Shown: piece by piece, positions 1 to 11,820 of the stretch
How the letters are laid out: every line of letters begins with the position of its first letter
Position numbering within the stretch: position 1 is the stretch's first letter
Assembly (NCBI GenBank): GCA_030847615.1
Contig: JAUMIR010000003.1
Location: forward strand, 71,930,001-71,994,000
DNA length: 64,000 nucleotides
Reading direction: 5' to 3'
Origin: Gambelia wislizenii
Lineage: Eukaryota; Chordata; Lepidosauria; Squamata; Crotaphytidae
Position numbers and translations under genes: made by a program
The notes under the pieces: generated by a model
Databases searched by the model: none
What the model saw: the letters and a program-made list of their open reading frames with translations, nothing else
What the model was told of the DNA's origin: nothing

Positions 1-845
1 CTACTTTACCAAGCATTGTTTTCTTTTCTAGCAAGTCATGTCTTCTCATGATATGGCCAAAGTACAACAGTCTCAGTTTAGTCATCTTGGCTTCTGGGGA
101 GAGTTCAGGCTTGATTTGTTCTAGGACTTTTTACTGTCTTTTTAGCAGCCCACGGTACCACTTCTCCAGCACATTTCAAATGAGTTGATTTTCTTCTGAA
201 AAGTTTTCTTCACTGTCCAGCTTTCACAACCATACATAGAAATGGAGAATACGATGACATGTATAATCCTAACTTTAGTATTCAATGATATCTTTTTTAC
301 ACTTCAGGATCTTGTCTAGTTTCTTCATAGCTGTCCTTCCAAGTCCTAGTCTTAGTCTGATTTCTTGACTGCAGTCTCCATTCTAATCAATGACTGAGCC
401 ACGGTGTGGGAAGCCTTGAACTATTTCAATGTCCTCATCATCTACTTTTTAAAAATTATGTAAATAATCTATCATTATTTTTGCTTTCTTAATGTTCAGC
501 TGTAACCCGCCTTAGCACATTCTTCCTTGACTTTTTTCAGTAATTGTTACAAGCTTTTGTTATCTTCTGCTAGTAATATGGTGTCATCTGCTTATCTTAA
601 AGTGTTGGTGTTCATTCCTACAATTTTCATGCCTCCTTCCTCTGTATAATATTGCTTTATGTATGATACATTCAGCATACAAATTAAGCAGATAGGGTGA
701 TAAAATGCAGCCTTTCCTGACCCCCTTACCAATGGGAAACCATTTCATTTCTCTGTATTCTGTCCCGATGGTAGTCTCTTGTCCTGAGTGCAGGTTACAT
801 ATTGCGACAGTCAAATGTTATGGTACACCCATTTCTATAAGAGCA
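1..845 (-). mobile_element. BovB (RTE) LINE fragment, RT region
   Basis: Remnant of the reverse-transcriptase region of a BovB/RTE non-LTR retrotransposon on the minus strand. Around 814-660 the reverse frame encodes GKGVRKGCILSPYLLNLYAE, close to the BovB RT block GKGVRQGCILSP. Lower coordinates, including the window edge, encode the downstream part with the YFGHxMRR-type segment. Stops and frameshifts break it. The element continues beyond the left edge, so its 3' end is unseen. BovB is a typical squamate LINE and supplies the 3' tail of Sauria SINEs, copies of which lie elsewhere in this window. Confidence 0.85.
584..814 (-). pseudogene. BovB reverse transcriptase remnant
   Basis: Open stretch of about 76 codons inside the BovB fragment. 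It carries the GKGVRKGCILSPYLLNLYAE block, which in RTE reverse transcriptases lies between the first catalytic aspartate and the YADD box. The YADD box itself is not intact here. It is far too short for a working enzyme of several hundred residues. The family match is strong because this block is nearly diagnostic. Confidence 0.8.
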
Positions 846-2929
846 ATGCACAGCGGTAAGTTTGCTGAATTATCTATCTGAATTTCCAGGCTGAATTTCC
901 AGGTTATCCAGCACCTTCCTTTTTTTAGCATACATAACAATTCCATATCCACAGGCCTTCTGAACCCTAACTCTACAAAACTGATGAAACAAATTAATTT
1001 TATCTTAAATCCCTTGTTCTAAAGGTTGTCTTCCTTCTTTGTACCTGCTGAATTGATGTTACTTTCATTCTTCCAATTACTCCTCCACAACCAATGCCCC
1101 CTTCTCTCTTTCCCTCCTCCCAGTGAAGGTATTGTAACAAAACTTACAGGTAACCTTCAGATTAATCATTTAACATTTTAACTGTGATTATACAGAGAGA
1201 GATGTTAAATTGATCTGACTGGCAGAGACTGTGTTTCGCATAATATGTGATAAATTAGGTATGCCAGCTGTAATGTTGTACAGGAGCAAATCTGGTTCAA
1301 TGGGCACCCTCCTTGCAGGTTATGAGTTCCCAGAAGCTATCCTTGTAGTCGCTATTTATGGAAGCCAGATTGACGAAGATACAAATTTCATTAAGGTGCA
1401 CTTCACAGCATGTGGTGCAAAGTTTGGAATTATGTTTCTGGAAATATATGCATACCTCCACAATTTGATTATATCTCTACTTGAAAAACTACTGTTAAGC
1501 TCAGTCATGAGAAAATGGAAGGCAAGCAATGTTTAATAAGATGTGTGCATGCAGAGCTTGGGAAATTACTTTCTGAAAGGAATTTCTTAGGCACGCCATT
1601 ACTTTGAAGAAAACCTTCAAAGAGTAACATTTTATTGTTGCCCAGGTTTTAGAATGCATCATTATATTATTACTTTGCAAATAGCTTCTTAGAATTTTTT
1701 TGGTTTAAAAAAATGTAGAAAAGAAGAAAGCGGCCTAAATTAAAAATAAATGAATTAACATGTTGATGTCAGTTGGGCGGTGCATTTACTTTGTGCTTAA
1801 AAGAGCTATCCAAGCTACTGAACCTTATTTGCCAAATACTTTCAGCTCCTGGGACAGTTCAGATTTAAACCTAGATCCACTATGCCACTGGCATAGTGGC
1901 ATATGGATCCACTTTGCCACTGACATGGAAGATATGAGTCACATTGTCCAAAAGCAGTGTTTGCTCGCCAAACCAACAAGAAAGGGTAGCACATACAGGG
2001 GTCCTACTGTAATCTGAACCACTTGTCACACACATGAAAAAAAGTAACAATGTTATCAACTCATTACACAAGGAATGGTGTTATATCATGGTTACCCTCC
2101 AAATGTGTTACACATAATGTTGTTGTGGCATGTTACTTCTAAGCTCTGTTTGTACCTGTTTGTTTTAACCTGCTTTATTTTATTTTATTTTTTTACCATT
2201 CTCCCTGTGCTGTGACAATACCTACAATGTATTGGCAAATCACAGATCATAGTGTGGGGGCTGCTGGAAATAATTAATGGAAGTAATTGCATGGGGCAAT
2301 CCAGCACTGCAGCTTAGAGTCACCAATGAATTAATTGCATGCCAATGCAGAAATGATTACTGAAACATCCTATGCATCACTGCATTGCAACGATCCATGT
2401 TTGTACAATGTAATTGTACTGCCACACAACAGGAGGATTGCGGTCAGGATTAAATTACCCTGGAGAGAATGTAAATACTCCATCTTCTATTATTCCCCAT
2501 TTCATGCTATATAAACAGACAGCGATAGGAAAACCAAACACAAACAAAAGTAATTCATACAAGACAATTTGCCAAGAGGAGACCATTTCCATTTCACATC
2601 ATGAAATCTGAGCTAGAGGTTTTGATTAGCAACTCCCCCCCCCCCAAGCTGTTCTAAAGAAAACCTAGTCCCATTCTCTGACAGCAGCCCTTGGTGGATT
2701 CTGAAAAGAGAGCAAAGCTTTATTTTATTTATTTTCTTATTTAGTTGGTTGGATTTATAAAGCTAATAAAAAGCACCCTATTTAGTTCTGTAGCAAAATA
2801 TTTGTATTGACAGATAACCACTCAGCCACAACCAAATCTCTCTAAAAATTAAGTACATTAGGAGGCCAAGGAAACTCTCTGGCTGAATAAAAATCTTTTG
2901 CCTTAGTTTTCATTGGGATGAAGACAGTG
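846..2929. other. Unassigned non-coding DNA
   Basis: I recognise no gene or clear repeat boundary here. The stretch is AT-rich with short open frames (for example 1231-1536) that match no family I know. It holds a small palindrome at about 1879-1900 (ACTATGCC...GGCATAGT) and a poly-C run near 2633-2644. Old, decayed repeats may be present but cannot be identified by eye. Confidence 0.5.
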
Positions 2930-3966
2930 CACAGCTTGGGAGTAATGCATTACAAGCAACATAGTTACCTGTAACTAGTTACATCCTTTAGGTAACAATG
3001 GTTACCTAACCATTGGAAGTAGTTGCATTCTTGAGGTAACAAGGGCCAAGTTACAGCTCAAAAGCAATGTAAAAATAAGAGTGAAGCCATTTTATTGGTG
3101 TAATGAGTAATAGTTTCAAGTTACTTTCAAAAGCTAGTTCTAAGGGGTACTTTTGGAGCAATTTTGACAGATTTTTTTCTAGTTTTATATCATACTCTTA
3201 TCAATCCTTAGAGGTTTTCTCTCTCTCAAGAAAAGTATCAAAAAAGAAATGAGGAACACAGCCAGGCAACACAACATGTTACTTTTCCAACACTATGGAC
3301 TTTATCAGATGTGGCAAAAATGGCATCATAAGGATGCCAAATTAACTAGAAAGGGTGCACATAGCAGATGATGTTGTGCTTTCGCATTTTCTTCTTGTCA
3401 AAAAGGTGTTCTTTTTTATTGACAGCCCAAGCTGTCAATAGATCTTCCATTGTGTTTCTTTCCCTGGAATTGCAAATGCTTGAAAACACATACCATTGAT
3501 TTCTCGTGAATACAGTGTGAATGGCCGGTCCCACCAGAACACTTCCAGGTGAGAACATGAAAGCCAGGTAGGGGACACTCTTTTTATGAACCTCCCCAGT
3601 TTACTTTGAATTTTTAAAGTGTATTTCTGTGCTCGTGTGTACGTTTTGTCTGTTTCCCCCCTGTATTTTTAATTTAAAGGGCGCTCACGTCTTCTCACGA
3701 GAATTACCAGGATCACAAACGTGGAAGTAAACAGAGCTCCATTTGTGGTCTGGCAATGCTGGGGCTGCTTTTTATTACAATTAAAGGTGAGTTAGATAAA
3801 AAGGGTTATTGTGCCGGGACAAGAACGCAGTTAGATTTTGGTGGGACAGAAACATTATGAGAGGTTCGTCTGATAAAGTCCTATAGTGAGTAACAGCAGC
3901 AGGCTACTTTTCAAACTGGGTAATGAGTCAAGGAAATTATTTTTTAAAAGTAACTTTCCAAGCTCT
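2930..3966. mobile_element. hAT-like non-autonomous transposon, interrupted
   Basis: The ends read CACAGCTTGGG and, on the right, TCCAAGCTCTG, an imperfect terminal inverted repeat. The 8 bases outside are agacagtg (left) and agatagtt (right), a 6-of-8 match that suggests the 8-bp target duplication of hAT transposons. The interior carries repeated GTTAC/AGTAAC motifs near both ends, as in GTAACTAGTTAC at about 2971. A younger Harbinger-like MITE (3297-3881) splits it. No transposase coding is visible. Related ends occur near 30930, 54998 and 58740. Confidence 0.55.
3297..3881. mobile_element. Harbinger-like MITE, copy A (585 bp)
   Basis: Starts GGACTTTATCAGATGTGG and ends CGTCTGATAAAGTCC, a terminal inverted repeat, with TAT directly on both sides (3294-3296 and 3882-3884). 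The 3-bp duplication with a TA core fits PIF/Harbinger transposons. The interior has the family marks: a segment like TCTTCTCACGAGAA and a segment like CCAGAACACTTCCAGGTGAG, here in the reverse orientation. There is no transposase gene. It is inserted into the hAT-like element 2930-3966. Confidence 0.8.
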
Positions 3967-4488
3967 GAGATAGTTTGAGAGAAGTTCCTGCTTAAGAGGA
4001 AGGGGAAAAGATAGAGAAGCCTGTAGGTAAAAAATTAACCCTTCATGAATGGTGCCATTAGTAGATTTAACATACTGTAACTATGCATCTCACACTTGTT
4101 TTTTGTATCTCACACTGGTATCTCTTTTCAGCTGACCATGTCAAGATGCTTTGTACATGACTGTACATCTCTAAGAGCTAGCAACATTTTCTACATGTAA
4201 GCAGATTTTTTTCTTCAGTGTGGTTCTACTTTATTTAGGCATTATGGTCACTTTGTGACTTTTCCCCTTCAAGCCAAAATAGTGTGTGTGGGGGGGGGAC
4301 ACTTGTTTTGTACAGGGAAGTCCATAAACAACTATTCCCCTTATCACACTGTAGACATTATTATTTGAAGCCACCAAAGCTAGAAAAGTAATGTATACTT
4401 AAATAGGCATTTAGAGCTCAAAATAGGATTTGGTCCCATTTCTGAAGGAGAAAGAGGGAGATTTTTCTCTTTTCTTTCCTCTGGATGA
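3967..4488. other. Unassigned non-coding DNA
   Basis: AT-rich sequence with no recognised repeat. A short G run occurs near 4290. Nothing suggests an exon. Confidence 0.5.
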
Positions 4489-4616
4489 AGGGTGGGAATC
4501 ATGTATCCTTCCAGATATGGAAACTTCCTGTATTTCTCACTATTGGCTATGTTGGCTTGGACTGACAGAAGCTGAAGTCCAAAAATCTCCAGAGGGCCAC
4601 ATGAGTCTCACCCCTG
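4489..4616. mobile_element. Small hAT-like MITE (128 bp)
   Basis: The left end GGGTGGGAATCATGT and the reverse complement of the right end, GGGGTGAGACTCATGT, form an imperfect terminal repeat. The interior contains the common reptile motif 'tattggctatgttggcttggactgacagaagctgaagtcca', in which the last part mirrors the first (shown here only as positions 4540-4582). The outer 8 bases (ctggatga / ctgtggag) agree only partly, so the superfamily is inferred. Confidence 0.45.
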
Positions 4617-5454
4617 CTGTGGAGGATGCCCCATCTAATGGCTCTTCGGAGAGCTACTTCTGATTAGACACTGTCCATCTTCACAGAGTATAAGCCATTG
4701 ATTAGATTAACCTCTTTGGTTTTGCTATGAATTTAACCCTACTAGATTGCACCTCGTGCAAGTGATAGGCCATTTCCATAAGTTGGCTTTGCTCCCCACT
4801 GTAACCCCAGAAAATTTTCCCAAGGTTGGGGGACCTTGAGAAAAAGCCTGGGATGTGATGCAAGGGCCTGTAGCAAAAGCAGGAAACTGCAGAAAACATT
4901 GGTAGCAACTTGGATGAGCAGCTCTTCTCACACAAGCTGCCACCACCTGAATTTGGGGGCAGTTCCTCCTCTGATGTTGATCATCCCACACCATGTTCCC
5001 AATCTTCCTTGAGGGGATCCCCTGCGAGGCTCTTCAGGTATCCAGGGAGCTGCAGTGGAGAGAAGGGGGAAATATCAGTGCTGCATAAGTAGCCTTCTGC
5101 TTGCCTAATGTTTGGATGCAGCCCATTACCGGATAAACAATAGCTCCTGAGGCTGTATCATATCTGAGGAATTTAATGGCTCACTGGTAACCACCACTCT
5201 TCAAATAAGAAGGGAAGAAATTCCTTCCTTCAACTGGCATGATCAAGTAGTTAATATAATCAAGGACTGGGTGCCCATGTCTTGTTTAGGTTATCTTTTG
5301 GTTATTTAGGGAGCTAGAAGCTTGTAAGTGTAAGTCCAGTATGTGACTGTATGGAGATTTGTTCCACAATCTCCACTCCTGCCCCTGTCCTGCCACAATT
5401 ACCTTCCCCACTGCACTAACCTTCTCTTCCAACAACAGAGCAGCCCAGGAGTGA
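4617..5454. other. Unassigned non-coding DNA
   Basis: No gene or bounded repeat recognised. Short open frames on both strands match no protein family that I know. Confidence 0.5.
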
Positions 5455-5876
5455 AATCCTACAGATTCTCATGAGAAGACACGAGGGTGGAATATTAAAA
5501 AATAAAAATAATTTTTTTTTGCACGAAGCACAAACCCACACTTTAAAATGTACAAGTAACCCGGGGATGGTCATAAAAAAGTGTGTCACTTACCTGGATG
5601 TTCCGATCTCACCTGGAAGTGTTCTGGCAGGGACCGCTCATTGACGCTGGGATCTCACAAGTGAAACGAGGCACTTTTGTTGCACACAGCCAAATCCAGA
5701 ACAGAAATGGAACGGGGGATCTATTGATGGTTTCTCCCATCAATAAAAAGCAGCGACTGCGAAACAGCAGCAGAACGGGTGCATAACAATGGGGGACAAC
5801 ATTGTCTGGTAAGGGAGCCCTTTTGCGATCTCCTAGCAGTGCTGTAACACCACTTTTGAAGCATCTGATAATCTCC
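5455..5876. mobile_element. Harbinger-like MITE, 5'-truncated copy B
   Basis: Right end ATCTGATAATCTCC is the variant terminus of the family. The interior matches full copies: TTCTCATGAGAAGACACGAG at about 5466, the segment TCACCTGGAAGTGTTCTGG at about 5609, and the TTTCTCCCATCAATAAAAA segment. The left end is missing; the match begins near 5455. A 121-codon reverse open frame across this element is an accident of the repeat, not a gene. Confidence 0.7.
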
Positions 5877-7525
5877 ATTATGACTAGGTCTAATTTTACT
5901 TCTCTCCCACTGTTTAACAGGCTCTTTCCAATCTGTTCTATACATAAAGTAGGACAAACAATAGAGATAGCCAATAGTTAGTTACCATTTTAATAATCAC
6001 CATCATAATTATCACAGCTTTTTCAAGCTTATTTTGTAATTATTAGAGCCATGGCAAAACTGGAATGTGAATTCTCTGGTATTTAGCAGCTTGCTTCAAA
6101 TGTTTTCAAAATTAGAGTTAGTACAGATAAAATGGTTGTCTCACATATTCTGGATTTTTTAATGAGATTTGAGTACATGCATATAGGTCTTTAATGCATA
6201 TAGAGCCTTTAAATTGTGATGCCTAATACTGCACCCAGAATATCCACTACACCCCCAACCCCCTCCCTCACAACCTCTGTGAGACTTTCTTTATCTCATA
6301 CATTTTTGCAACCTATATTTCAAACTAATATACAAAGCATTTGGAATTATATTTCCCAGGTTATATTTGCCTTTTTTCTGCCCACAGATATCTCTGTTCC
6401 TGTATTTCTATCTCACTTTCAGCCGTTGTCTTGTAGAAAAATCAGTTTTTTTAGGTTATGACATGGAATATAGTTAAAAATAAGTAGCATATCTACTAGT
6501 GTTGTGTTCAACAGTTATTATTGTTTTGGGCCATGATGAAAGTTAAAACATTCTTTGAAAATTATTCTACTTAAACAGCTTATTTCAGTTGAAGCTATTC
6601 ACTGGTAGATTTAAACATACAATTCCTGATGATGCTTGCAGCTGAGTATTTTAAAAGCTGGAATGCAGTTCTAAGATGTGTCTTGTATCCTGGTCTCTAT
6701 ATAAATTTAAAGAACAAAGGAGGAATGAGAGAATTTCTTTGTGGGAAAGAATGTGAATGAGAGTTATTTTATACTTTCTTTTGGGAGACCAGACAGGGCG
6801 TCTTTACATTTGTAGACATGTCTGCCTTTGCTCGGCAATAAATAGGTTGGTATTTGACCCTGTTATTTCCCCTCTTCTGGAGGTCAGGGGTCAACAGCAA
6901 GGTGCTGCTCAACTCTGTGAACAGAGGCACTCTTAATTGCTGAAGAGTTGTTTTGGTAGCTAGTCATATGGAAGTAACAGCAGGGAATGTTTTGGCTATT
7001 CTTTCCTACTTTGCATATTGAAATGCCTGTGCATGGTTAGTGATGAACATACAATGCATGCCAACTTACAGATAAGTGGGAAAGGATTTACAAGAAAGCA
7101 TATGATAATAGATCAGTTTGAGACTGAATCTTGCAGCAGTATGGCAGAGGTCAAATTGTAAGTTTTGCTTCATAGCCTGAAGATACTCATGATTTATGAT
7201 CATTTGGATTGCTTCAGTTCTATTTTACTTCTATCCTGTCAGAAGAGCTATTCCTATAGATGAGACATCCAGATTCCAAGTTGCATCTCCAAAGGAGAAT
7301 TAAAATGTATGTTAAAAAATGCATAATATCAAAGCAAGTTATCTTCCGTGGTATGGCGGATTTCCCCATATTTAAAGGGGTGGCAGTCTCTACTGATGAA
7401 ACTTGATGCTAAAAAGTAATGGCTTAGATCTTACATTGGCTTGGGAGAGAGTGAAGGTCCACAAAGCATACCTCACAAGTGTATACAGTATTTGCCTTCT
7501 CCCTCCACTCATGTGAAGCTGACTT
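5877..7525. other. Unassigned non-coding DNA
   Basis: About 1.6 kb of AT-rich sequence with no recognised gene, repeat boundary or regulatory structure. Confidence 0.5.
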
Positions 7526-8310
7526 GTCAGCTTCTGAGTTGTGACCTCATGGCCATTTAGTGGCTGGGGCAGAGTAAGAGACACCCTAGCTGTATCCAGC
7601 TTCGTTTTTGCATCTGGAAGCACAAAGAAGAGATCATCCTCCTGCCCTCCAATGTCTTTGTGCTACTGGCTGGAGAAACCCAGCTACGCACTGCCTGATT
7701 ATTCCCAAAATCATCTAATTGGATGGCAGCTTTGGACCAGAAGGACAGACAAGAGATGCAACATTTCTTGGTCAGGATTTATTGCAGACAAAAATTTAAA
7801 AAGTCTCAGAAAGTAAAAGCCTTAGCCAGCAAATAATAACAAGCTTCAATAATAACAACATGGGTGCCTATCTAAGCAGAAGGAACAGTGAGCTACTTTC
7901 AAACAGACTTTATACTTTTTGGGATATCGTTTGCTTCTCTAGGTGATGTATATATTCTCTGCCCAAGCCAACTTCTAATTAAAATGGTTTTTCTGTATCT
8001 TTTGGCATCAGCTACCTTACCTGGCAACAAGAGTAAAGCAAATAGGTAAGACCACAGAAGTCTTTTAAAAAGAGGTCAAGCTGATCCTAGTGTTACCTGT
8101 CTCTGGTCTCTGCTTTAAGCAAAACACTTATTTGGAAAAGGTGGGGGCTTCTCTGTGAGTTGTCTTTCCTTGCCTGCATGACCATTTCACCTGCATGAAA
8201 TGGCTATTGAAATCCATTCTGTATAGGCCTCGGCTGTCACCCCAACTTTCCCCCAGCCACTAAATGGTAATGGGGTCATGCTTCAGCAGTTGATGAGTCA
8301 GCTGTGTATG
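7510..8310. mobile_element. Possible DNA transposon bounded by inverted repeats
   Basis: A segment at about 7515-7575 (with CCATTTAGTGGCTGGGGCAG) recurs inverted at about 8235-8305 (CTGGGGGAAAGT in reverse complement, same CCATTTAGTGGCTGGGG core). The two copies can be followed for about 60 bp with scattered differences, about 700 bp apart. No exact termini or target duplication could be set. It may be an old non-autonomous element or two opposed copies of a small repeat. Confidence 0.35.
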
Positions 8311-8384
8311 AGGGGTATGTATTGTTGTGTAAAGGAGGATCTGGATACCTCCTTCTGCAACGACCTTAAAATGATATCATGGAA

Positions 8385-8551
8385 GTTGACCGTGATTAGA
8401 AAATCACTAAATATAGCGTTGCAGCCTCCCAGCTCTTCTGCAACAGTATTGGTAGGGGGACAGCATCATCCAAAACAGACCCCCTGCCACGCTGCAGCCT
8501 CGCAACGGGGACGAGGCTGCTTCCGTTACAGATCGCCATCTGAAAAAGTCC
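8385..8551. mobile_element. Half copy of a foldback palindrome
   Basis: This matches the right arm of the palindrome 53727-54055, from its centre (gttgaccgtg here, gttgatcgtg there) through CACGCTGCAGCCTCGCAACG to the terminus TCTGAAAAAGTCC. The left arm is absent, so the copy no longer forms a long hairpin. It is more diverged than the others, with CpG losses. It retains a small internal hairpin (GCAGCCTCG...CGAGGCTGC). Confidence 0.65.
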
Positions 8552-8639
8552 TATGTACTACTGAGATCTCTAACCAAAACTGGAGAGTGTTCTTCCAAAA
8601 CAAAGTTTGAGGATATAGAAGGGGGGAAATGCTACTTAT

Positions 8640-9060
8640 TTCCTATGGGGTAGATTTACTACTAACCCCTCCTCCAGTGAAATGAAATCTGAGCTGAACA
8701 GTATGGTTCCTTAGAGAGGGTGTTTCATAACTGAGATACCAACACTGAAAAGGCCCTCTCTCTAGTAGCCACCTTCCAAACCTCATTTGGTTGAGGTGCC
8801 GAGAGTTAGGTCTCAGAAGATATTCTTACGATCTGGAAGGATACATGTGGAGAAGGTGACTTATCAGGTAACCTGGTTTAAGGTTGTTTAGATTTTTAAT
8901 TATTAATACACACATTTTGATTTTGGTCTGAAAACAGATCCAAAGAAGGAGGCAAAGCTCTGGTAGCTCATCAGACCAAAATAAAAATGTGTGTATTAAG
9001 AAATAAAAATCTAAACAACTTGAAACCTGGTTACCTGATAAGTCAGCTACCAATTTGTAC
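8640..9060. repeat. LINE 3'-UTR-like repeat with long inverted repeat
   Basis: The segment 8735-8880 (AAAAGGCCCTCTCTCTAGTAG, GGTGCCGAGAG, ATCTGGAAGGATACATGTGG) resembles a widespread reptile LINE 3' untranslated region of L2/CR1 type; the class is not certain. From 8857-8931 the sequence is mirrored at 8971-9044 with few mismatches, giving two arms of about 75 bp around a 39-base spacer. The inverted duplication is not a usual feature of that LINE. Confidence 0.45.
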
Positions 9061-9183
9061 TTCCTGCAGGTATTGTTGTTTTTTGGCAAGAAGACAAACA
9101 TTGCACATACATTGCAGCAGAAAACTATGGATCCTTCTGCCTCCATCTCTGCAGTTACTTCTCTCCCTTCCTGCCTGTAATAC

Positions 9184-9417
9184 TGCTGGGGATAAGTTCT
9201 GGGGTTCCCTGTGGATACCAAAAACTGTGGATAACAGCAAACACCATTGAAAATAATGGGACTTCCAGTTTAAAATATCATAGAGTTGTCTTGGAGGATC
9301 TAGAAAATGGCTAGAGGACACATTTTCTAGGAAGACTCTGTGGTAGGTGTGCTGTTTTGTGCCCTGTGGATAACTGAATCAGTGGATAATGAATCAGCGG
9401 ATATGGGGCCCCTATTG
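9184..9417. mobile_element. Tigger/pogo-like MITE
   Basis: Family member of the 'GGATACC...GCGGATA' repeats with Tigger-type ends; right end CGGATATGGGGCCCCTATTG followed by TA. The interior matches 59409-59672 closely (TGGATAACAGCAAACACCA, AAAATAATGGGACTT, CTAGAAAATG). The left terminus is degraded. Pogo/Tigger elements duplicate a TA dinucleotide on insertion. No coding capacity. Confidence 0.7.
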
Positions 9418-9692
9418 TATCTATATGGGATGTATGGGATATAACTGCACATGCCACTGGCTAAAAAGCTTGATGTTTCTCACTGCCTGGCTGCTTTTTT
9501 GCTCACAGTGAGTTCAGCAAAGGCTGATGGGAAGTACAAATTGGTAGCTCTCTTTCAAGAGATCAGTGTGCTACAACTCCATGTTGAGTCTCTTCAATAC
9601 ATTAGAAAACATGAGGGCTTCCTGGACTGAACACAGGGAGAACTGATCCTACAGAACCAACAGGAAAAAACTGCCAAGGAAAATGAAGAGGT

Positions 9693-10000
9693 TTGTAACA
9701 GTGAGGAAAACAGGCTTGTTTTCTGCTGCTCCAGAGACTGGAACACGGAGCAATGGGTGCAAGCTCCAGGAACAGAGATTCCACCTCAACATTAGGAGGA
9801 ACTTTTTGACAGTAAGAGCTGTTCAGCAGTGGAACACACTCCCTTGGAGTGTGGTGGGGTCTCCTTCCTTGGAGGTCTTTAAACAGAGGCTGGATGGCCA
9901 TCTGTTGGGGATGCTTTGATCGTGATTTCCTGCATGGCAGGGGGTTGGACTGGATGGCCCTCATGGTCTCTTCCAACTCTGCAATTCTATGATTCTATGA
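9693..10000 (+). mobile_element. CR1 3' end nested in older CR1
   Basis: Codes the CR1 ORF2 C-terminus (LFSAAPETGTRSNGCKLQEQ; RRNFLTVRAVQQWNTLPWSV; GSPSLEVFKQRLDGHL, stop at 9917-9919), followed by the 3' UTR with GCAGGGGGTTGGACTGGATG and the terminal ATTCTATG repeats. The ORF1-like sequence of the host CR1 continues on both sides, so this is a 5'-truncated younger insertion. Confidence 0.85.
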
Positions 10001-11039
10001 AATACTCTGGAAGACAGTCATTGTCAGGAGCAGATCATACAGAAGGGATTTAGAACTTCTCCAACTAAGCAATCACTTCTGACAGCTCCCTGAGGATAGT
10101 AGTAGTGAAGATGGTCAAACAGGAAACCAGGAACAAGGGATACTCTATAGCAAGGAGGGGTAGTGAAGATAACCGCTAACTGCAACAAGATGAAAAGAAA
10201 GGTACTGGTGGTTGGGGACTCATTGCTCAGGTGTATAAAGGTATCAGGTATCTGTATGCCAGCCTGACAAGATGAACTGGGAAGTGTGATGTCTTCCTGG
10301 TGCATGTATCTAGGATGTCACTGACAATTTGCCAAAATTCATCAAGAACACAGATCAGTACCCATTTCTCCTTATTCATGTGGGCACCGATGACATTGCT
10401 GAGAACATTGAGCAGATCACCTCAGACTATGAAGCTTTGGGCAGGAAACTGAAAGGTTGGGGCACAGGTGATATTCATCAGTTCTGCCAGTGAGGGATAG
10501 AGGAGTACACAAGGAGAGGAAGATACTAAAAATGAATGACATAGATGATGTAGGAGGAGAGGTTTGGCTTCTGGGACTCCAGTCTTCACATCTTAGATAG
10601 AGAACTACTGGCTACAGATGGGAAGTACCTCATGAAACCTGGGAAGAATGTCTTTGGTAGTAGCATAGCAAGTCTGATCAAGATGGCTTCAAACAAAATC
10701 CTTGGGGTGGGGGTTGAAGATGCTAGCTCAAACATCAGTCCAAAAGTAAACTCTGAACATAAGGATATGAATTCTAGTTGAGGGAGAAAATGCAATCTAC
10801 AGAAAAACTGACAGTAAATTAATAGACAAGAACAAACAAGGCTTCAAATATCTATACACCAATGCACAGACTTTGGGAAACAAACAAGATAAGCTTGAAG
10901 TCCTAGTGCAGGGAGGTATATATGGTTTCATAGGCATTACAGAGACCTGGTGTGATGGGTCCCATGATTGGAATATTGCAATTGAAGGGTATATCTCATT
11001 AAAAAAAATAGATGTAGCAGAAAGGGGAGTAGCGTTATA

Positions 11040-11322
11040 CAGTATGACACCCATATCTGTGGGACCAGTACCCATAGTTTCACTTACCCACATCCAAAAA
11101 TTATGTTCTCTGTAGGCATTTTCTAGGTCCTCCAGCACAATTCTATGGTATGCTTCTGCTGGAAATTGAGGTGTTCTCTCTAGGAATCTCTAGGACCTCC
11201 AGTGCAACTATATGATATGATTGGGCTGGAAGCTATTCATTTCAATAGGGTTTACAATTATCTGCAGTTTTGTGTTTCCATGGCAAATCCAGGAATGACT
11301 TCCCCACAGATATGAGGGGCTG
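11040..11322 (-). mobile_element. Tigger/pogo-like MITE inside CR1
   Basis: Starts CAGTATGACACCCATATCTG and ends ACAGATATGAGGGGCTG with TA on each side (11038-11039; 11323-11324). The host CR1 frame GVALY stops at the left border and the CR1 match resumes to the right (ESIWVKIYGE at about 11384). The interior is the reverse orientation of 59409-59672 (TTTTCTAGGTCCTCCAGCAC). Confidence 0.8.
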
Positions 11323-11820
11323 TATGGTATTTCAAAGACAAACTCACTTGTACCGAAATCCAGAAAAATATCAGAGTGGACCAGCTGAGAGCATTTGGGT
11401 AAAAATATATGGAGAAATAAATAAATAAATGTAACACTGTGGTGGGAGTTTACTACAGGCCACCAAACCAAGAAGAATTTGTGGATGATGCTTATCAGAA
11501 ACAGATCTCAGAGTGTGCTAGAATTTACAATTGTGGGACAGGGCAAAGAACAGTATAGTCAAACACAGACCTTGCATTTCAAGAAAGCTGATTTTAACAA
11601 GTTCAAAAAATAGTGAGTAGAATCCCAAGGCTGGATGTGTTAAAGGAAAAAAGACCCACCAAGGGTAGGAGCTCTTGAAGGAGTTGCAAAAAGTGCAATA
11701 ATAAACAATCCCATGGAAGAAGAAAAATGAGAGACATCTGAAACAGCCAATGTTGCTGTACAGCAAACTCAAGGCTAAAGTGAAAAAAAAAAAAAAGGAA
11801 AAGAAAAAAAGAGTATGTTA

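Noticed and set aside
1231..1536. 101-codon open frame as a possible exon
   Set aside because: No family resemblance, no clear splice signals at the ends, and chance frames of this length are expected in 64 kb.
5609..5974. 121-codon reverse open frame
   Set aside because: It is within Harbinger-like MITE copy B and the matching frame is broken in other copies.
8826..9221. 131-codon reverse open frame
   Set aside because: It covers an inverted repeat and the edge of a Tigger-like MITE.
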